From: Zhengitettix transpicula
Taxonomy: Eukaryota; Arthropoda; Insecta; Orthoptera; Tetrigidae
DNA length: 64,000 bases
Direction: 5' to 3'
Assembly (NCBI GenBank): GCA_037074705.1
Contig: CM073590.1
Coordinates: forward strand, 135,365,600-135,429,599
The notes beneath the pieces are model-generated. The model was given only the letters and a program-made list of their open reading frames with translations, made no database searches and was not told the origin of the DNA. The translations under genes were made by a program, and so were the position numbers. This document shows, piece by piece, positions 35,138-54,200 of the stretch (positions are counted from its first letter, which is position 1; each line of letters begins with the position of its first letter).

Positions 35138-36141
35138 AGGAAGTGACATTGTCAAAAATAATTGCAATATTGGTACGGAAAGGAACGAGAGATAGGTTAT
35201 GGCTTACCTGAAAGTGAAGTGCGGTGTCGCCATAAGAAACTGAAGGTTGTTCTTCAAATTTTTGGAGGCTGTCAGCCTCCTTCTTCAGGAAGGAGTGTTA
35301 CACCATTCCATTCACCGGCCGGCTGCAGACTCCGAAAATTTGAAGAACAACCTTCAGTTCCTTATGGAATATATATATATATAACTAAACAATAGCATTC
35401 ATTCAAATATTTTAGGTCATTGAAATCAAATTTAAAATTTTTGCAGTCACCTTGTCAAACATTATTTTAGAAATTCTATTGTTCAATTCTTGCAATAAAA
35501 TGCCTTTTAATGAGACCACTGAAAATTGGTTACCATCAATACAAAATCACAATTCTTAAAAATCTGTCTTTTTAAAATAAAAGGGATGCAAATCTACCTA
35601 TATATATAAGTAATGCTGAGTTGTTTTGCCATTGAGATTTATAATTTTACAGGCGTCTTTTTTAACTCGAGCATAAGCATTCTTTTCTTTACAGCCAAAT
35701 AATACTTGTTACATGTGCACCAAATGCAAATATTGTTATAATTACAATATTTCTATTTTTTAATATTCAATATTACGTTTATTGTAAAACAAAAATAAAT
35801 TATTTAGTTTTCAGTAATATAGACAACTGTTGCTCAACAAAATACATATTTTGAATATCCAAATCTGTTAAAATATGAAAAATTTAATAAATTACAGTGT
35901 ATTAAGAAAGGAAGATAATTTGTCTGGAGTAGAGGATCACTTTCAATTTTGGAAAAATCCACTGAAGGACTTGTGTCTCCTTTGTGACAAAGATAAACTT
36001 ACATCAGACAATACTGATCAACCAACTGATTTATCTGAAATTGTACTAAAGCAACAGACTATTATTTCTAAGGAACTTGGGGAAGAAGAGAAAAGAAACA
36101 TCGAGTTGTTTAAAAAGTTTGGAATGTCTGCAGAAAGATGA
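33292..36141 (+). CDS. YAE1: Protein YAE1, CIA-adaptor for Fe-S insertion into ABCE1
   Basis: Three exons: 33292-33357, 34789-34910 and 35898-36141, with phases 0 and 2 that join without frameshift. The product is 143 aa, close to the yeast protein (141 aa) and shorter than the human one. Exon 2 carries the family's deca-GX3 signature: glycines at residues 24, 28, 32, 40, 44, 48 and 52 with spacing of four (YRDGAEKGRE...NGYKEGFTAG). YAE1 partners LTO1, whose GX3 repeats are complementary, and the pair brings the cytosolic iron-sulfur assembly machinery to ABCE1/Rli1. The C-terminal exon is less conserved and has a CLLC pair. ATG 33292 is the first in frame and follows the putative DRE. AATAAA lies at 36368-36373. 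It is tail-to-tail with the proteasome gene. Confidence 0.85.
33349..33527 (+). repeat. ~92 bp diverged tandem duplication spanning the YAE1 exon 1 donor
   Basis: 'ctctacaag' at 33349 and again at 33441 start two similar ~90 bp blocks sharing 'ttaagtttaaact' and an 'aataata' end. The first copy has the used donor (AAG|GTTAGT); the second has AAG|ATTTGT, which is not a donor. Confidence 0.7.
35062..35134. repeat. (TA)n microsatellite in YAE1 intron 2
   Basis: About 36 uninterrupted TA dinucleotides, directly preceding the foldback repeat at 35230-35367. Confidence 0.97.
35230..35367. mobile_element. Foldback repeat with hammerhead-like core (Penelope-associated family)
   Basis: Arms 35230-35267 and 35330-35367 are near-perfect inverted repeats ('ctgaaggttgttcttcaaat'). 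On the minus strand the interior reads CTGAAGA, a GGAGGCTG/CAGCCTCC stem, then AAAATTTG. This is the same arrangement as other members at 40.3, 55.4 and 61.1-61.8 kb. Hammerhead identity is inferred. Confidence 0.6.
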
Positions 36142-37174
36142 TAAAAAGATTAAGCAATTAACATATGAAAAGTATTGGTTGTGCATAGGTAACTTTGATT
36201 TTTATCTGAAATAACTTAGTGCTTGTACATTTAACTTATGTTGTTTCTGTAAAATATATGTATTGAACTTCCTTTTTTAAGATTTTTCAAATCTGTATTC
36301 ATTTGTCATTTATTGATTATATTTTCAAATTACTTTTATGAAACTTTCTAATTGAATGAATCATTCAAATAAAATATTTGAAACCTGATTGAAAAGAAAA
36401 GGATAAGGTCCCAACAATGACAGGATCGAGGACAAAATAGTAATATAATCCTTCAAGGTATAGTCATATTGATCGTGGTGTGCAAGTTAAATGATATAAT
36501 GTTGCTAGAAGCAATGACTACATAAATTTATAAGATTCAATTACATCTAATATTAAACAAAATATTTGTTAGGAAAGTGTTAAAGATTATCATCATGAAC
36601 CCTAGTTTTCCATTAGTTGCTCCTTTTTTTTGACAAATAATACCGTAAAGAATGCGTATTATGTCAACCTTGATTGACATTTTCTTTAATCTATTCTCAC
36701 AGGGGTTGGATTAGTTGGAATTTTTCTTTTCAGGATGTATATTTATGATTGTGTTTTCACAGTTTTAGTAACAACTTAAATGTAATCCACATATTGCATT
36801 TTTTAATCATTCACTATGAGATATTGACATCTAATGGTGCTGTCAACTCACGCTAGCAAAAACAAATCTGCTTCCTCAGTATTTATCTGAATTCCAGTGA
36901 ATCTTGGGTGTAAAGTTTCAAACTGCCAATCATAAATATCCACATAGTTATAAGCACAACATACAATAATGATTTATATTTGAAAGTGAAAATAAATAAT
37001 TTAACTCATCATTTTGGCACTGTGAAGAGAAATGGCAGGAATAGAAATACACATTTTAGAAAGTATATTAGTACTAGGTAAAAATGTTTGCAATTCAAGG
37101 TACTATAAATTTCAGAAAAGGTTAGTGTTTGGTATTGAAGTTAGTGGTAGTTTATATGGATGAACAATGGCCCT

Positions 37175-37180
37175 TTTATT
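37175..37180 (-). promoter_or_regulatory. Candidate poly(A) signal for PSMC1
   Basis: TTTATT on the plus strand reads AATAAA on the gene strand, about 450 nt after the stop codon. No nearer canonical hexamer was noticed. Confidence 0.35.
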
Positions 37181-37627
37181 CAGGCATGCTTATATTGATA
37201 GGATTGCTGAGAAGGATGCTATTGTTTCCATACCGGTGATCATTCAAAAATGTGCCATCTGCTACAAGAGACAAGTGATCTCTTGCTTTCACTTTCACAT
37301 AGGGGAATACTGATTCACAAAATAAATAAGGGAACTATCTTCCAAATAACAAGTTGGAATAGCGAGTTTGTATTTTTAAAGTCAATAATATCATATTGCT
37401 TTTCAATTGTACCAATAAATACAGAACAAACATTTAAAAATGCTGTTAATGACAATTACGTAAAATACAGCTTCCACAATTTCTATGAAAGGTTAAAAAA
37501 ATAAACCACCCAGTTTTAAAAGCAGTTGAGAAGAAAAGACAAATAAGATTTTTCATTTAATAAGAGAAGTTATTTTGAATACATGTATTCTGTTCAAAAT
37601 GAAAAAAAATTAAATACTGAATACAAC

Positions 37628-44229
<6,602 letters not shown>

Positions 44230-44762
44230 TCTTCAAGAACAGTTTGGTTATCCACGAAAGAAACGCTCAGTCACGAAAATAGGAAGATATGTCAACAAAG
44301 AATATATTCTTTCAATCAAAGATATTTCTAACTACGAAGTAGGTAGCAACTGTTTCAATTTACCAAACAAATAATATTCCAGGCACGCATAAATTATTCG
44401 TATCAAATACAGGAGTGGAATTTGAAGTTATATGAATATACTTTATTCAGATCAGTTCTATAAAGGCAGTTATCTAAGTATTTGCTTCAATCATACTTTA
44501 ATTTCCATCTTTATATAATTACCGGGTACTACATTTGACGTGCATTGGTTTTGAAATAAAAATATTCAATACGCTCAATGTAAAACAATATTTGACTGTT
44601 TCCTATTAGTTACAACTAAACATGCATTTGCATTGATTTGGTATCATTGACTGGTCATATCTTCGTATCAGAATTGTCACTGACTACTATTGGTGGTTTG
44701 TTAAACATATACTCTGGTGGATACCGATTGTGTTTCAAAGCGTCGTTTACACAACTGAAAGA
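44230..44762. promoter_or_regulatory. Shared bidirectional promoter region, PSMC1 / translin
   Basis: The two divergent start codons are 533 bp apart and no other gene lies between. Both promoters and 5' UTRs must be here. I see no clear TATA box, which is usual for housekeeping genes. The assignment comes from gene geometry. Confidence 0.7.
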
Positions 44763-45482
44763 ATGGCTTGTTCTGAGGACATGTCCAATGCAATATCTAC
44801 GATATTTTCTTCATATCAAGAGTATTTGGACACCGAACAGGAATTGCGTGATGATATTCGAGTGATAGTTAAAGATATTGAACAATGTGCTCGAGAAATT
44901 TTGACAAATCTGCAAACAATACATCAAGACGGTGGGATTGAAGAGATTCCGTCAAGTTGTCACACCGCTAGACAACAATTTACTAATATACAAAAGCAAG
45001 TGAAAAGATTGGCGGAAGTTGTATCTGCGGAACACTATTATCGTTATCACGATCACTGGAGGTACGTCTTTCAAAGGTTAGCATTTTTGTCAGCTCTTAC
45101 AGTATATTTAGAAACTGGAGACTTGGCAACTAGAGAAGTGGTCGCAGATATGATTGGTGTTAAAGTTAAAAGAGTTGACGGATTTCATTTAGACTTAGAA
45201 GATTATCTGATGGGGCTCCTTCAACTGTCATCTGAAATGTCACGACTTGCAGTGAACAGTGTTACAATGGGTGACTATACTCGACCATTAAAAATTTCGC
45301 GGTTTATGGCAGAACTGAGTTCCGGATTCCGATTATTAAATCTCAAGAATGATTCCCTTAGGAAACGATTTGACGTGTTAAAATATGACGTCAAGAAAAT
45401 TGAAGAAGTTGTTTATGATCTCACAATACGTGGACTAAAACCCACAATTGATGTGTCAGCAGGAAAAGATGATGCTACATAA
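44763..45482 (+). CDS. TSN: Translin, single exon
   Basis: Single-strand DNA/RNA-binding protein that forms octamers and, with TRAX, the C3PO complex that clears Argonaute passenger strands and processes tRNA fragments. The 239 aa product is uninterrupted and slightly longer than human translin (228 aa). Family landmarks in order are the AREIL helix (residues ~45-50), the YYR.H.HWR block followed by QRL.FL (~95-115), VYLETGDL..REVV, GFHLD.EDYL, SELSRL-like SEMSRLAVNSVT.GDY.RPL, and the strongly conserved GFRLLNLKNDSLRKR..LKYDVKK.EEVVYDL.IRGL. ATG 44763 is chosen because upstream in-frame codons lack an ATG. Vertebrate TSN has introns; this copy has none. AATAAA follows at 45530-45535. It is divergent with PSMC1. 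Confidence 0.96.
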   Translation: MACSEDMSNAISTIFSSYQEYLDTEQELRDDIRVIVKDIEQCAREILTNLQTIHQDGGIEEIPSSCHTARQQFTNIQKQVKRLAEVVSAEHYYRYHDHWRYVFQRLAFLSALTVYLETGDLATREVVADMIGVKVKRVDGFHLDLEDYLMGLLQLSSEMSRLAVNSVTMGDYTRPLKISRFMAELSSGFRLLNLKNDSLRKRFDVLKYDVKKIEEVVYDLTIRGLKPTIDVSAGKDDAT

Positions 45483-47335
45483 TTTTTTTGTCTTTCAATT
45501 GGTTTATTCATTATAAAATCATTTCATACAATAAAGAACCTAAGCTGTTAACCATGTACAACATATTATTTAATTCCCTGATAAAATAAAAGTTCTTGGT
45601 GTATAGAAGTTCAGCATTTCTGTGTAATCAAATTTCCCATGGTTTCACTATTATGTGACTTAATATTAGTATAATAAATCAATCTGATTATTTTATGCTA
45701 ACTTTAAAAACGGCTGCACAATTGATGCTAGTGAACTTTCTTGTAAACAATGACATTTTTTAAATAAAAAAAAGTAATCTCGTCAACAGTTTTATATTTA
45801 TTCTGTAATGGATTCATAATGAGATATACTCTCTTTATAACACAATTATTAAATTTTTTCTTATTAAGAATACAAAATAAATTATTTCAGATAATAATCG
45901 TGAATTTATATTTAAATTATGTTACAGATTTAATTCGTGAGCTGTTGTCTTGTGTTTTTAAAAATAATATTTCTCGAGACCAAAAGATGGCTGCTTTTAT
46001 ACTTTTGTGAAAGGATATTTCAGCGAAGATCTGAACGAGTCAAAATATTGACATACCTACATTATAACCAAGAATAATAGGATCTATTAATGATTCGTAT
46101 TTCAACTCAATTTGTTTATAGTAAAGCCACAATATGAAATGTTTGCTATGTACAACAGTATAAGAGCTGGATTTCATTAAGGCAGAGAGAGAATTCATAT
46201 TCAATTTACATGTTTTAAGGATCACATCACCACCACATGATTCCTTATCCCAAAATGTTATATGTTTTATTCCATTTTAGTATTAATTTAAAAACTGATG
46301 TAATTATAACTGCTTGTACCTTGCTTACCCTTAAAAATGGTTTCTGTGTTTATAAACCTAAGAACAGTTTATATCAGGAGTCGCTAAGTGGTGACGTGAG
46401 GAAGTTTCTGGTAGCTCATGAAAGGTTATTTGACAAAAAACCACAATGTGTTAACTCCGAAAACTGATTCCGTTGGTTCTAATTCTACAAATGTGGGTAA
46501 CACTGCTTTCAGAATTTCAGGTCTGGGAAGAGAGTACTAACAATAATACTTGGAGGACAGAGGATCCCGATGGTTGTGGCACATGGGAAGGAAGTGAGTG
46601 TGTGTGGTTCGCTCTGGGTTCTTTCTGAGAAACTGCTGTCCTGTCAGGTTGTGGAGACTGATTCAAGTCCAGTCATGGTGGTGACAATAGCATCCAAAAT
46701 GTATCCTTGATAGCTAAGATGTTGAGGGATGGGGACTTGTACCATGCAGCTGACCAAGGTCATACCTCAGGGTGTGATGGGTCCTGGTTTACACTCCAGG
46801 GTTGGAGTCTGACTTGAGGGGGTAATGGTTTCAGAGGCTCATATTCTCTTCTGCCCTCGCCTGGTTGCAGGACCCAGCCTGCTGGGATTTAGATATCCCT
46901 GTTCCCTCGACAAAAATTTGTGTCCTATGTAAAAGGGCTAGCTACTATTTTATGTACACTACTGTTAGGAGGTGATAAAAACTTGTTTGAGGGTGACAGC
47001 CATTTGTCTTAACAGAAGGCAAGTGTGTGACTGGACTGATAATATATCTAGAAGTAATTTGAAAATGCATAAAATCAGAATATATTAGATTATTGCTATT
47101 CTCAGGTATAAATATTGACTTAATTTTTGAGAAATTGTGTAAGATATTGAGAAAATTAAGCTGCATAATATGTTACAGGTTGCCAGTGGAAAATTATTCA
47201 GTAATAATAAAACTATACAAAAGTTAAAACAAATTCACTGGCAATTTTGAGAAATAATGGCTGCAGACGATCGCATGCTATCGAGATGATTCCCATTTTA
47301 CAAGACTTATTCTGTAATTTAAGAGTGACATGTGG
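45483..47335. other. Intergenic after translin
   Basis: AT-rich to about 46480. 46490-46920 is GC-richer with no open frame of note, probably decayed repeat. No gene seen. Confidence 0.4.
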
Positions 47336-47428
47336 ACGGTGTTTCAACTCCTCTTCAGTCCATGTTTGTGTTGGGATTCGAACCTTGGACACATGATGCA
47401 AGGTAGTGACACTAGATCAGCACAAAGT
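47336..47428 (-). mobile_element. tRNA-derived SINE head
   Basis: Read on the minus strand it has an A-box-like 'tgatctagtgt' followed about 30 nt later by a full B box GGTTCGAATCC (47373-47384 region), with acceptable Pol III spacing. It does not fold as an intact tRNA, so a SINE head or tRNA pseudogene is likely. Confidence 0.6.
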
Positions 47429-47979
47429 AATAACTGTAATTAAAAAACAATGTTAGTTGGTCCAGATTTATCCACAGAAATATTGTAGCAAGCCAGATAG
47501 TGGCATTCAATTCTGCAGGCTCCAAGACAGCGACATCAACAATGGAAAATCAAAATTGCCAATAGTGACGACCGTGAACAAGGAAGAAATGTGTGAATGC
47601 TGTAGTTTCTTCATTCACGGAATTGTAGGCGAACGTCACAAATGGAAATACGGCGTCCTAGTTCTTCTGATCGACGTCGGTTTACATGGACAACATGTCG
47701 GCCAATGCTGCAATTTTTTTCGGAGTTTCAATCTGGTGGGTGGTATTTCCTAAGCATGGCGTTTCGTCGACCAGCACTGTTGACATCATCTAGGTGGAAA
47801 CGTCGTGCTTAGTTAACGCCACGTGGTCGGAACCCCGAGAACAATTACAACAGTTTTCTTGAATTGTCGGCGAAATGTTTCAGAGATAACCGAGAAGGAT
47901 TTACAAAAATCGATTAGAATCCGTAGTGACTTCTGGTCCGGAATTACGTCAATATAATTGCCCGACGTTTTGGGACTGT

Positions 47980-48950
47980 CGTCGGTGGAGGATTTTCTTC
48001 TCGTGCGGTCTTACTTCCTTCTGAATCGTCCTGGAAATAATTCCGTTTCACCCTATTGGTGATGTTGTTGCCCATTGCCATATGCGTCAAGTCGTATTCT
48101 GGCATTACACCACCGATAACTTCTCTCCTTACATTACCTTAAGACATGTTTAGGGCGGGCGCAGTGGAAACAGACACGTCTGTCCAGGGTTTCCCAGGCG
48201 CAGGTTTTCCTAGGGACGTAAACAGGTCCCCTCGATCGACGACTTGGCATAATTTGGCTTACATTTAGGATCAACTTTTTTCCAAGAGGTAGTATTAACG
48301 GAGCCAAGACGCTTTCCAGTTTCACTCGGACGGCTTCTTGTAAAGTCTGGATGAATTTGTGTCGGTCGATAAGCATAATGCTCGTTCGATTTTTTCCATC
48401 ACTATTTGGCGAATGATAGAAAATAAATCATTTTGTCCCTCTAAAGAGGCAATCGGGACCCTTTTTGATTAATTTATTCGATGAACTGATAGTGTTTGAT
48501 AAACTCGTCAGTTGAGAAACGTCCTTTAACATGAGGATCTGATGATGCATATACTCCGCGACACTTTTCATTAAATGTTCAAAATTCCTTCTTCACCCAA
48601 GTTTGGTAGAATCCCAGTACACTTTGGTTGTACGACTGAGCGCTATTTCCACTTTTCTGTGCACGATTCTTTAATTCTTGTAGATTCTCACACGTTGCGC
48701 TCGGTGTTGCCAGGTGTTTTTTTTTATTTCCGTCTCAAAATATTCCAACTGACTAGTATATCTTCTACGTTCTCGATCGTGCCTTTCCGTTCAAATAGAA
48801 GTCCGCGTCGCCAGGCACACTTTATTCTCCCTTTTATTGAACTTGACGACTCATTGATATCTTCTCCGGGTCATGTCTTGTGTCTCCGCTGAAGATGGTG
48901 TTTGTATATATCGGCATTTTTTTCATGCTTTAAAATATCCACCCCGTCCA
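47980..48950 (-). pseudogene. Degenerate gypsy-like LTR retrotransposon gag
   Basis: On the minus strand the frames carry an arthropod gypsy-type Gag region. The frame 48376-48134 shows a PVYVPRKT linker and a CCHC zinc knuckle of the C-x2-C-x4-H-x4-C form (48172-48131), interrupted by a stop just before the last cysteine. Further upstream frames (48400-48900) are broken by stops and shifts. Adjacent 47450-47760 could be the following protease region but this is weak. The element cannot be active. Confidence 0.65.
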
Positions 48951-49019
48951 TCCTTTGCGAGAAGGAAGAGCTGACAGAAACCTTCGTGGGCGTGCGAACA
49001 TCTCACCAAAGTTTCATAT

Positions 49020-49034
49020 ACCCCCCCCCCCCTT
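49020..49034. repeat. Poly(C) run
   Basis: About 13-14 consecutive C residues, within a fragment of the CCACCC-rich Helitron-like family. Confidence 0.9.
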
Positions 49035-49239
49035 AATCCACAGAAATCGGAAAGAGAAGAGAACGTCGTCCGGTACAAGAAGCGGTACTAGTATGAATTA
49101 ATGAGGGTATGAATTCAATTTATTGGTAGCCATAATGGCATTTTCAAATGTTATGTATGAATGTATAAACCAAACGATTACACTTTAGTAATGACAAAAT
49201 ATTAGTTTGTTATAATTATATTTAATCGTCATTGCGGAG

Positions 49240-50250
49240 CAGATTCCAGGCGGAAGAACTCCGACTACTAGACGAGGAGGCAGGACCTCCAGTTAGATGT
49301 CACCGCTGCTGCATCGCAATTATAGGAATGGTATAGGAACTCATACGGACGGAACAAACAAACAAAGATACAGTCATTTTTATACGAATACCAACTGAGT
49401 GACCGGCGTTTCCCGGGAATTAATTTAAATTAATCCGCAGAAAAATAGATTCGGCACTAACTTCTTGGTAAAGTTAACCAGATTAAATAGCGTCAGTGTT
49501 TGAAACATTTATCCATTTACGTCCGCTTCAAATAAAGCAGGATGATCACTTACGGTACGTCAACATCACGGGAATTCACCTTCTACATAAAATAAGTGTC
49601 TAAAAATCTCGCCAAATTAAAAAGAAAAATTTTGTTTAACGAATTTAAGTCCAAAAATACTCCTGGAACTTAAAGAAGTAAAATAAATTCAACATTTAAT
49701 TAAATACAGACCAAAACTGTACCTGGTACCCTAAAAAAATCATAAGTACACCCGTTTACTAAAGACGTACAAAAATACTCCAGGTAACGTTTTGTCAACT
49801 ACGTCCACCTCTACGTCGAGGAACATAAAATTTCATTAAACACCATGGTTAATGCGAGAGTTAAATAAGGCGACTCTTACATCACCGCAATCGACACCAA
49901 TCTATTTTTCTTACATTTTTTAATGTAAAACCTTCCATCACCACCCGTAAAAGTGCTTCCTTTCATTGCCTTCTGGAGTTGAAATTAGACACTTAAACTT
50001 CTAGTGACAGTACCAAATTCAGCGACCCAGAAAACGTTCTACGCGACGCTAATAATAAACGTTTACGTTTATTTTTTTAACTCGTTATTTTTTTGTAATA
50101 TCCCGCTCCTCCTTCCTCGATGGTGCTGCCTTCCCGTGCTGTAAGAAATTATACACTAAAAACATATGAGAGAAACTATTAATCTCATCGACCCAGAAAA
50201 TTAATTATTCGACGCTAATATCGGCCGTTTTAACATGATTTAAAATTTAT
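49240..50250 (-). repeat. Helitron-like repeat pieces, intergenic
   Basis: Contains a terminal-type segment near 49397-49420 ('gtgaccggcgtttcccggga'), short 'aaaaatactcc' repeats at 49660-49800, and CCACCC/'gttgaaatt' blocks at 49940-50160. All match the families at 7.7 kb and 23-30 kb but are more decayed. Confidence 0.55.
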
Positions 50251-50933
50251 TTATTCAATTGTTCGAGGGAGATTACCCTGATACATTTTAGTAGGAATAA
50301 ATAAATCAACAAATAGCCCTGGGCCTCCAATACAGTCTGCATAGATCTCCGATTTCTGAACTCAAATTTCTCTCAAATGTTCCAAACTACGACAGTAGGC
50401 TTAGATATATCGATTTCCAAATTGTAAAAACCATTGGTTGTCAGCACTATGGTCTTCAATGGTAAAGAGGAAGCTTTCAACCAACATTTTATTTCACTAT
50501 CTTAATTCTGCTGTACACTGAATTCATTTTATTGCCATTTTAACAATGTAGATCACACAATGATCCAGAAAAAAGTTCATTGCCGACCATTCATCATGAG
50601 GAGATGGAAATAGTCACCATTGAGAAAGATATGGTTACTATATTGCCGAACACATAAAAAAATGCTCGATGTGTCGGAAGACATCCGGAGTATAAATGGA
50701 ACTAAATAACTCAAGAGAAACTTCTTTTGCAAAGTAGTTTCATATAATAATGCTATAAATTTTACTTAGCTCTAGCTATACTCTTACAACTAATACTAAT
50801 ATTATCCAGAATGAGCCATATATGTTAAATAATTTTCTACGTTTTCGATATTTTGAATAGTACGCCAAAAAACGCTTTACCCTATAAAATAATTAAGTTT
50901 TGATTTATGAACGATTTGATTTCAGTAAGTACG

Positions 50934-51031
50934 TTAACCCTTTGCACTCGAGGGCTCCGTAGCGGAGCCCTCGAGCTTGTAGGCACATTTTAAATAGCTC
51001 CGCTCCAGAGCCCTCGAGTGCAAAGGGTTGT
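50934..51031. mobile_element. piggyBac-like hairpin MITE upstream of POLR3F
   Basis: TTAA at 50934-50937 is followed by CCCTTTGCACTCGAGG. A perfect 22 bp inverted copy (50936-50957 with 51008-51029) closes the element. TTAA target and a CCC/TTTGC terminus fit piggyBac-type MITEs; the right TTAA has decayed to TTGT. A second perfect hairpin (13 bp arms, 3 nt loop, 50947-50975) uses part of the same left arm. Confidence 0.72.
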
Positions 51032-51256
51032 TTCCCCGGAAAGATCGATTGGTTCCCCTGGTAAAAGTGCCTTTGGAATCGATTTCAATTCTAAACAATC
51101 GATATTGCGTGTACAAACTTTTCATTATGAAAAAGTTTTATTTACGTTAAGAGATATACATATTTTGCACTTGGCAATCAAAAATACACTGCATTAACAT
51201 GTTTTCAACTGAAGCTTGAGTTTTGATAATCAAGAAAAAATCATAAATGTGTGACA

Positions 51257-54200
51257 ATGTCTGATGCAACAGAAGGCAGTAGTAAAAAGGATGACACTAC
51301 GTCAGAATTGGAGCATAGGTAACACGATTAGTAATTATTAAAATTTGGTAAATTGTGTTTGATGACATTTATATTAATGAAGAAATTATATAGAATATTC
51401 AACACTGATACTTAATGCATCAAAATGTGTTCAATTGTGCAAGTTTTTGAGACCAGTAAATAGAATTGTGTTGGTTGTTCCACGAATCATAAGGGACACC
51501 TGAATGAGACAATTAATATTCATTTCCCACTCACTTGTTTAAGGGAATAACCAAGTTAATATATAATTTTGGAATGTAACATCACCAATGGAAACTGATG
51601 ATGTGGATAGCGGGAAAAGATTCAAATGAAAGTCATAGTTTTATTTGGCTCAAAAATCTATTTTTACAGAGATTAAAACAAGTCAAAATATTGAGTAAAT
51701 GAATTGTAGTTAGAATATTATATTATATTATAAAAATTCATTATAATTATAATTAAACTGGTATCCAGATATTCTTGTACTGAATAAAAACAGTGAATGA
51801 GTAGAATTTTTTTGACATTAATTCGAAAATTGTATAGTTATATTTTTGGGCAGTTTGTTAAATAACATGCTACCCATGTAATGTAACCCTAACAGACAGT
51901 TTCTCATTGTCTGCTTCGAAAAGCGAATTTTATGAACATTTCGTGCATTGTAGGTGTTAACATCATTATTTAATTAAAAAAAGATTAATATTTATGTGTA
52001 CAAAACAAAATGTTTCATGTATGTATAACATGGGACTGGGAGAATTTGTAGCGCTCTGAAAAGGGAGAATATGCTCTTCTAACATTTTATAATTCTTTTC
52101 TGCCTTATAGGAACCGCTGAAATCTTATGACAGTTGAAGCCCTAGAATGATATTTCATAAGTGATTGTTGAATTTACCATTTCAAAATAGACAGACATTA
52201 GGGTTTCCATGCCACAGACTTTGCTGATAGTTCTGAAAAAAAAAGTAGTTATACGACATTGATTTCTGTTAATTCTGTTATGTTAGAAGACCAAGAATTG
52301 TTTATACAAACAATGTACTCAAAAAAACTTAAAATATTATAGAATTATATGAGTTCAAAGAATGACTACATATTTCTGGATACAGCGGGGAACAATATGG
52401 AGAAGCATGCCAAACCAGGATTATGACATATTACTCCAAGAAATATAAGTAGCTGTGTTTAGCATAAAATTAGAAAAATATGTTCTACTTTCAATTTTTT
52501 AAATTAATTTGTAAACATTATTAATGTCTTTATGTATATTTATTGTATGACTGCCACCAAGTTGTGCTGAGTCAGGAAAGTAAATATTATTTCATTAACT
52601 TCTAGGGTAATAGCTCTAGCTCAAGCCTCACCTAAAGGTATTTCTGATAAAGATATTCAGAAAGAAATTCCAGACTTGCCACCAGAAAAGAGGGCTGTAC
52701 TAATCAATAAGTTGCTGGCTCAGGTAACTGATTTTAACTCTTGTTTTTAAATAAGAAGATATACATGTTAAATGCACACTCAGATAGTTTATCAGTCATG
52801 ACGTATGTTGGAAAATATTGACTGATTCCATTAAATATTTTTCATATGATGTCATAATTGAGAAAATAATTATTATATGTACATATTTTGAAAAAAATTA
52901 AACAAAAACAGCCATAATAGTGTATTTCAAATTATTAGGAAGCTTTCTATATTGTCACATTAACCCCTTTGAATAATACAATTAAGTCATCTTGTATATT
53001 ACCTATAACAATAAATTAGTAGAATAATGTGACTTGAATGTTGAAGTGTTCAGTTAACTAACTAGAATGAACAGAAGTGTGAAAAGACTCAGCAAACAAG
53101 AGAAATTGGATTGTTGGGACATGGTTGACATGGGACCCAAATGAACCACCAGTTCATTTAAACTAGCTCATTCTCAAACTAAGTGTCACATGGTCACAAT
53201 TCACTGAGATTGTGGGAATTGAAAGAACTGGCTCATTCATGAACTAAGTGGCTATGAATGATTGATTGATCACATAACCTTTGAAGGATCAACATAAATA
53301 ATTTTTCGGAATAGTACGATCAAGAACTATACATCACTAGTTTTGAGGGTATGTGAGATGAACAGTGCCAATTCCCATAGGGGTTAAGTTGAAATATTGT
53401 CTTTATTGGTATGGGAGGGAGGAGAGGTGAAAAAGAAAATGTCAAAAATTACTGAACTTAAATTATTTTCAAATACATAGTGTTTGGGGTTGATGAACAG
53501 TGATAGTAATAATGCTGGTTAAGCCAAATTCAGTATGTACAGAATGAGTTTGGGGTTAAATATGTTAGTTATAAAGAATCCAAAATTACAAAGAAGTGAC
53601 CATTCAATTGTTTGAGGGTTCTAAATTGATTGTTAACAGTCCTGGCATTATTTAAGTTCAATTTTAGGCCCCATCAATTTCATGGAAGGTGTGGATGGTT
53701 GAATGGGAAAATAATTGTCCAAAACAACTAAGATTCACCATGATAAGTTGAAGTTCAGTCTACGTCAGCATGAGATAAGGAGGGATGGAAAAAAATTGGC
53801 CAAAATGATCTTTATTAGTGTCCAGTCTTTCATGTAGGTTAGATGAACTGACACATTCCTGGTGCTGGTTAAGTAACACGTTCAGTCTCTAGTATTAGGT
53901 GGTGGAGTATAAATGAGTTACTTATAAAATATTCAAATTGGCTGAGAGATTTGTGTCATTAATTCCATTTGCTGTTTAATAAAGGTTGATTTCTTGCATA
54001 AAAGATTCTCTTGTAACAACCTGGGCTGTTGTCGGACTAAGAACTTTTTATTCAACTTATTTATTGAGAAAGTCTTCACAATCTCATTCATTTCATGTTC
54101 TCCAAATAGTTTTCATGTTAGTATAGATTATGCTAAATTTTCCTCAACATAATGGAATTGTAATGAATGTGTCAAGTCAGCTGTTAAAAATTGTGATAGT

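Noticed and set aside
44730..44762. Translin start upstream of ATG 44763
   Set aside because: The upstream in-frame extension has no ATG before 44763 and is not conserved in the family.
47336..47428. Intact tRNA gene
   Set aside because: A and B boxes are present on the minus strand, but I cannot fold a cloverleaf with proper acceptor and anticodon stems, so I call a SINE head instead.
47457..47753. Plus-strand 98-codon open frame
   Set aside because: Likely antisense to degraded retroelement sequence; no family match in its own frame.
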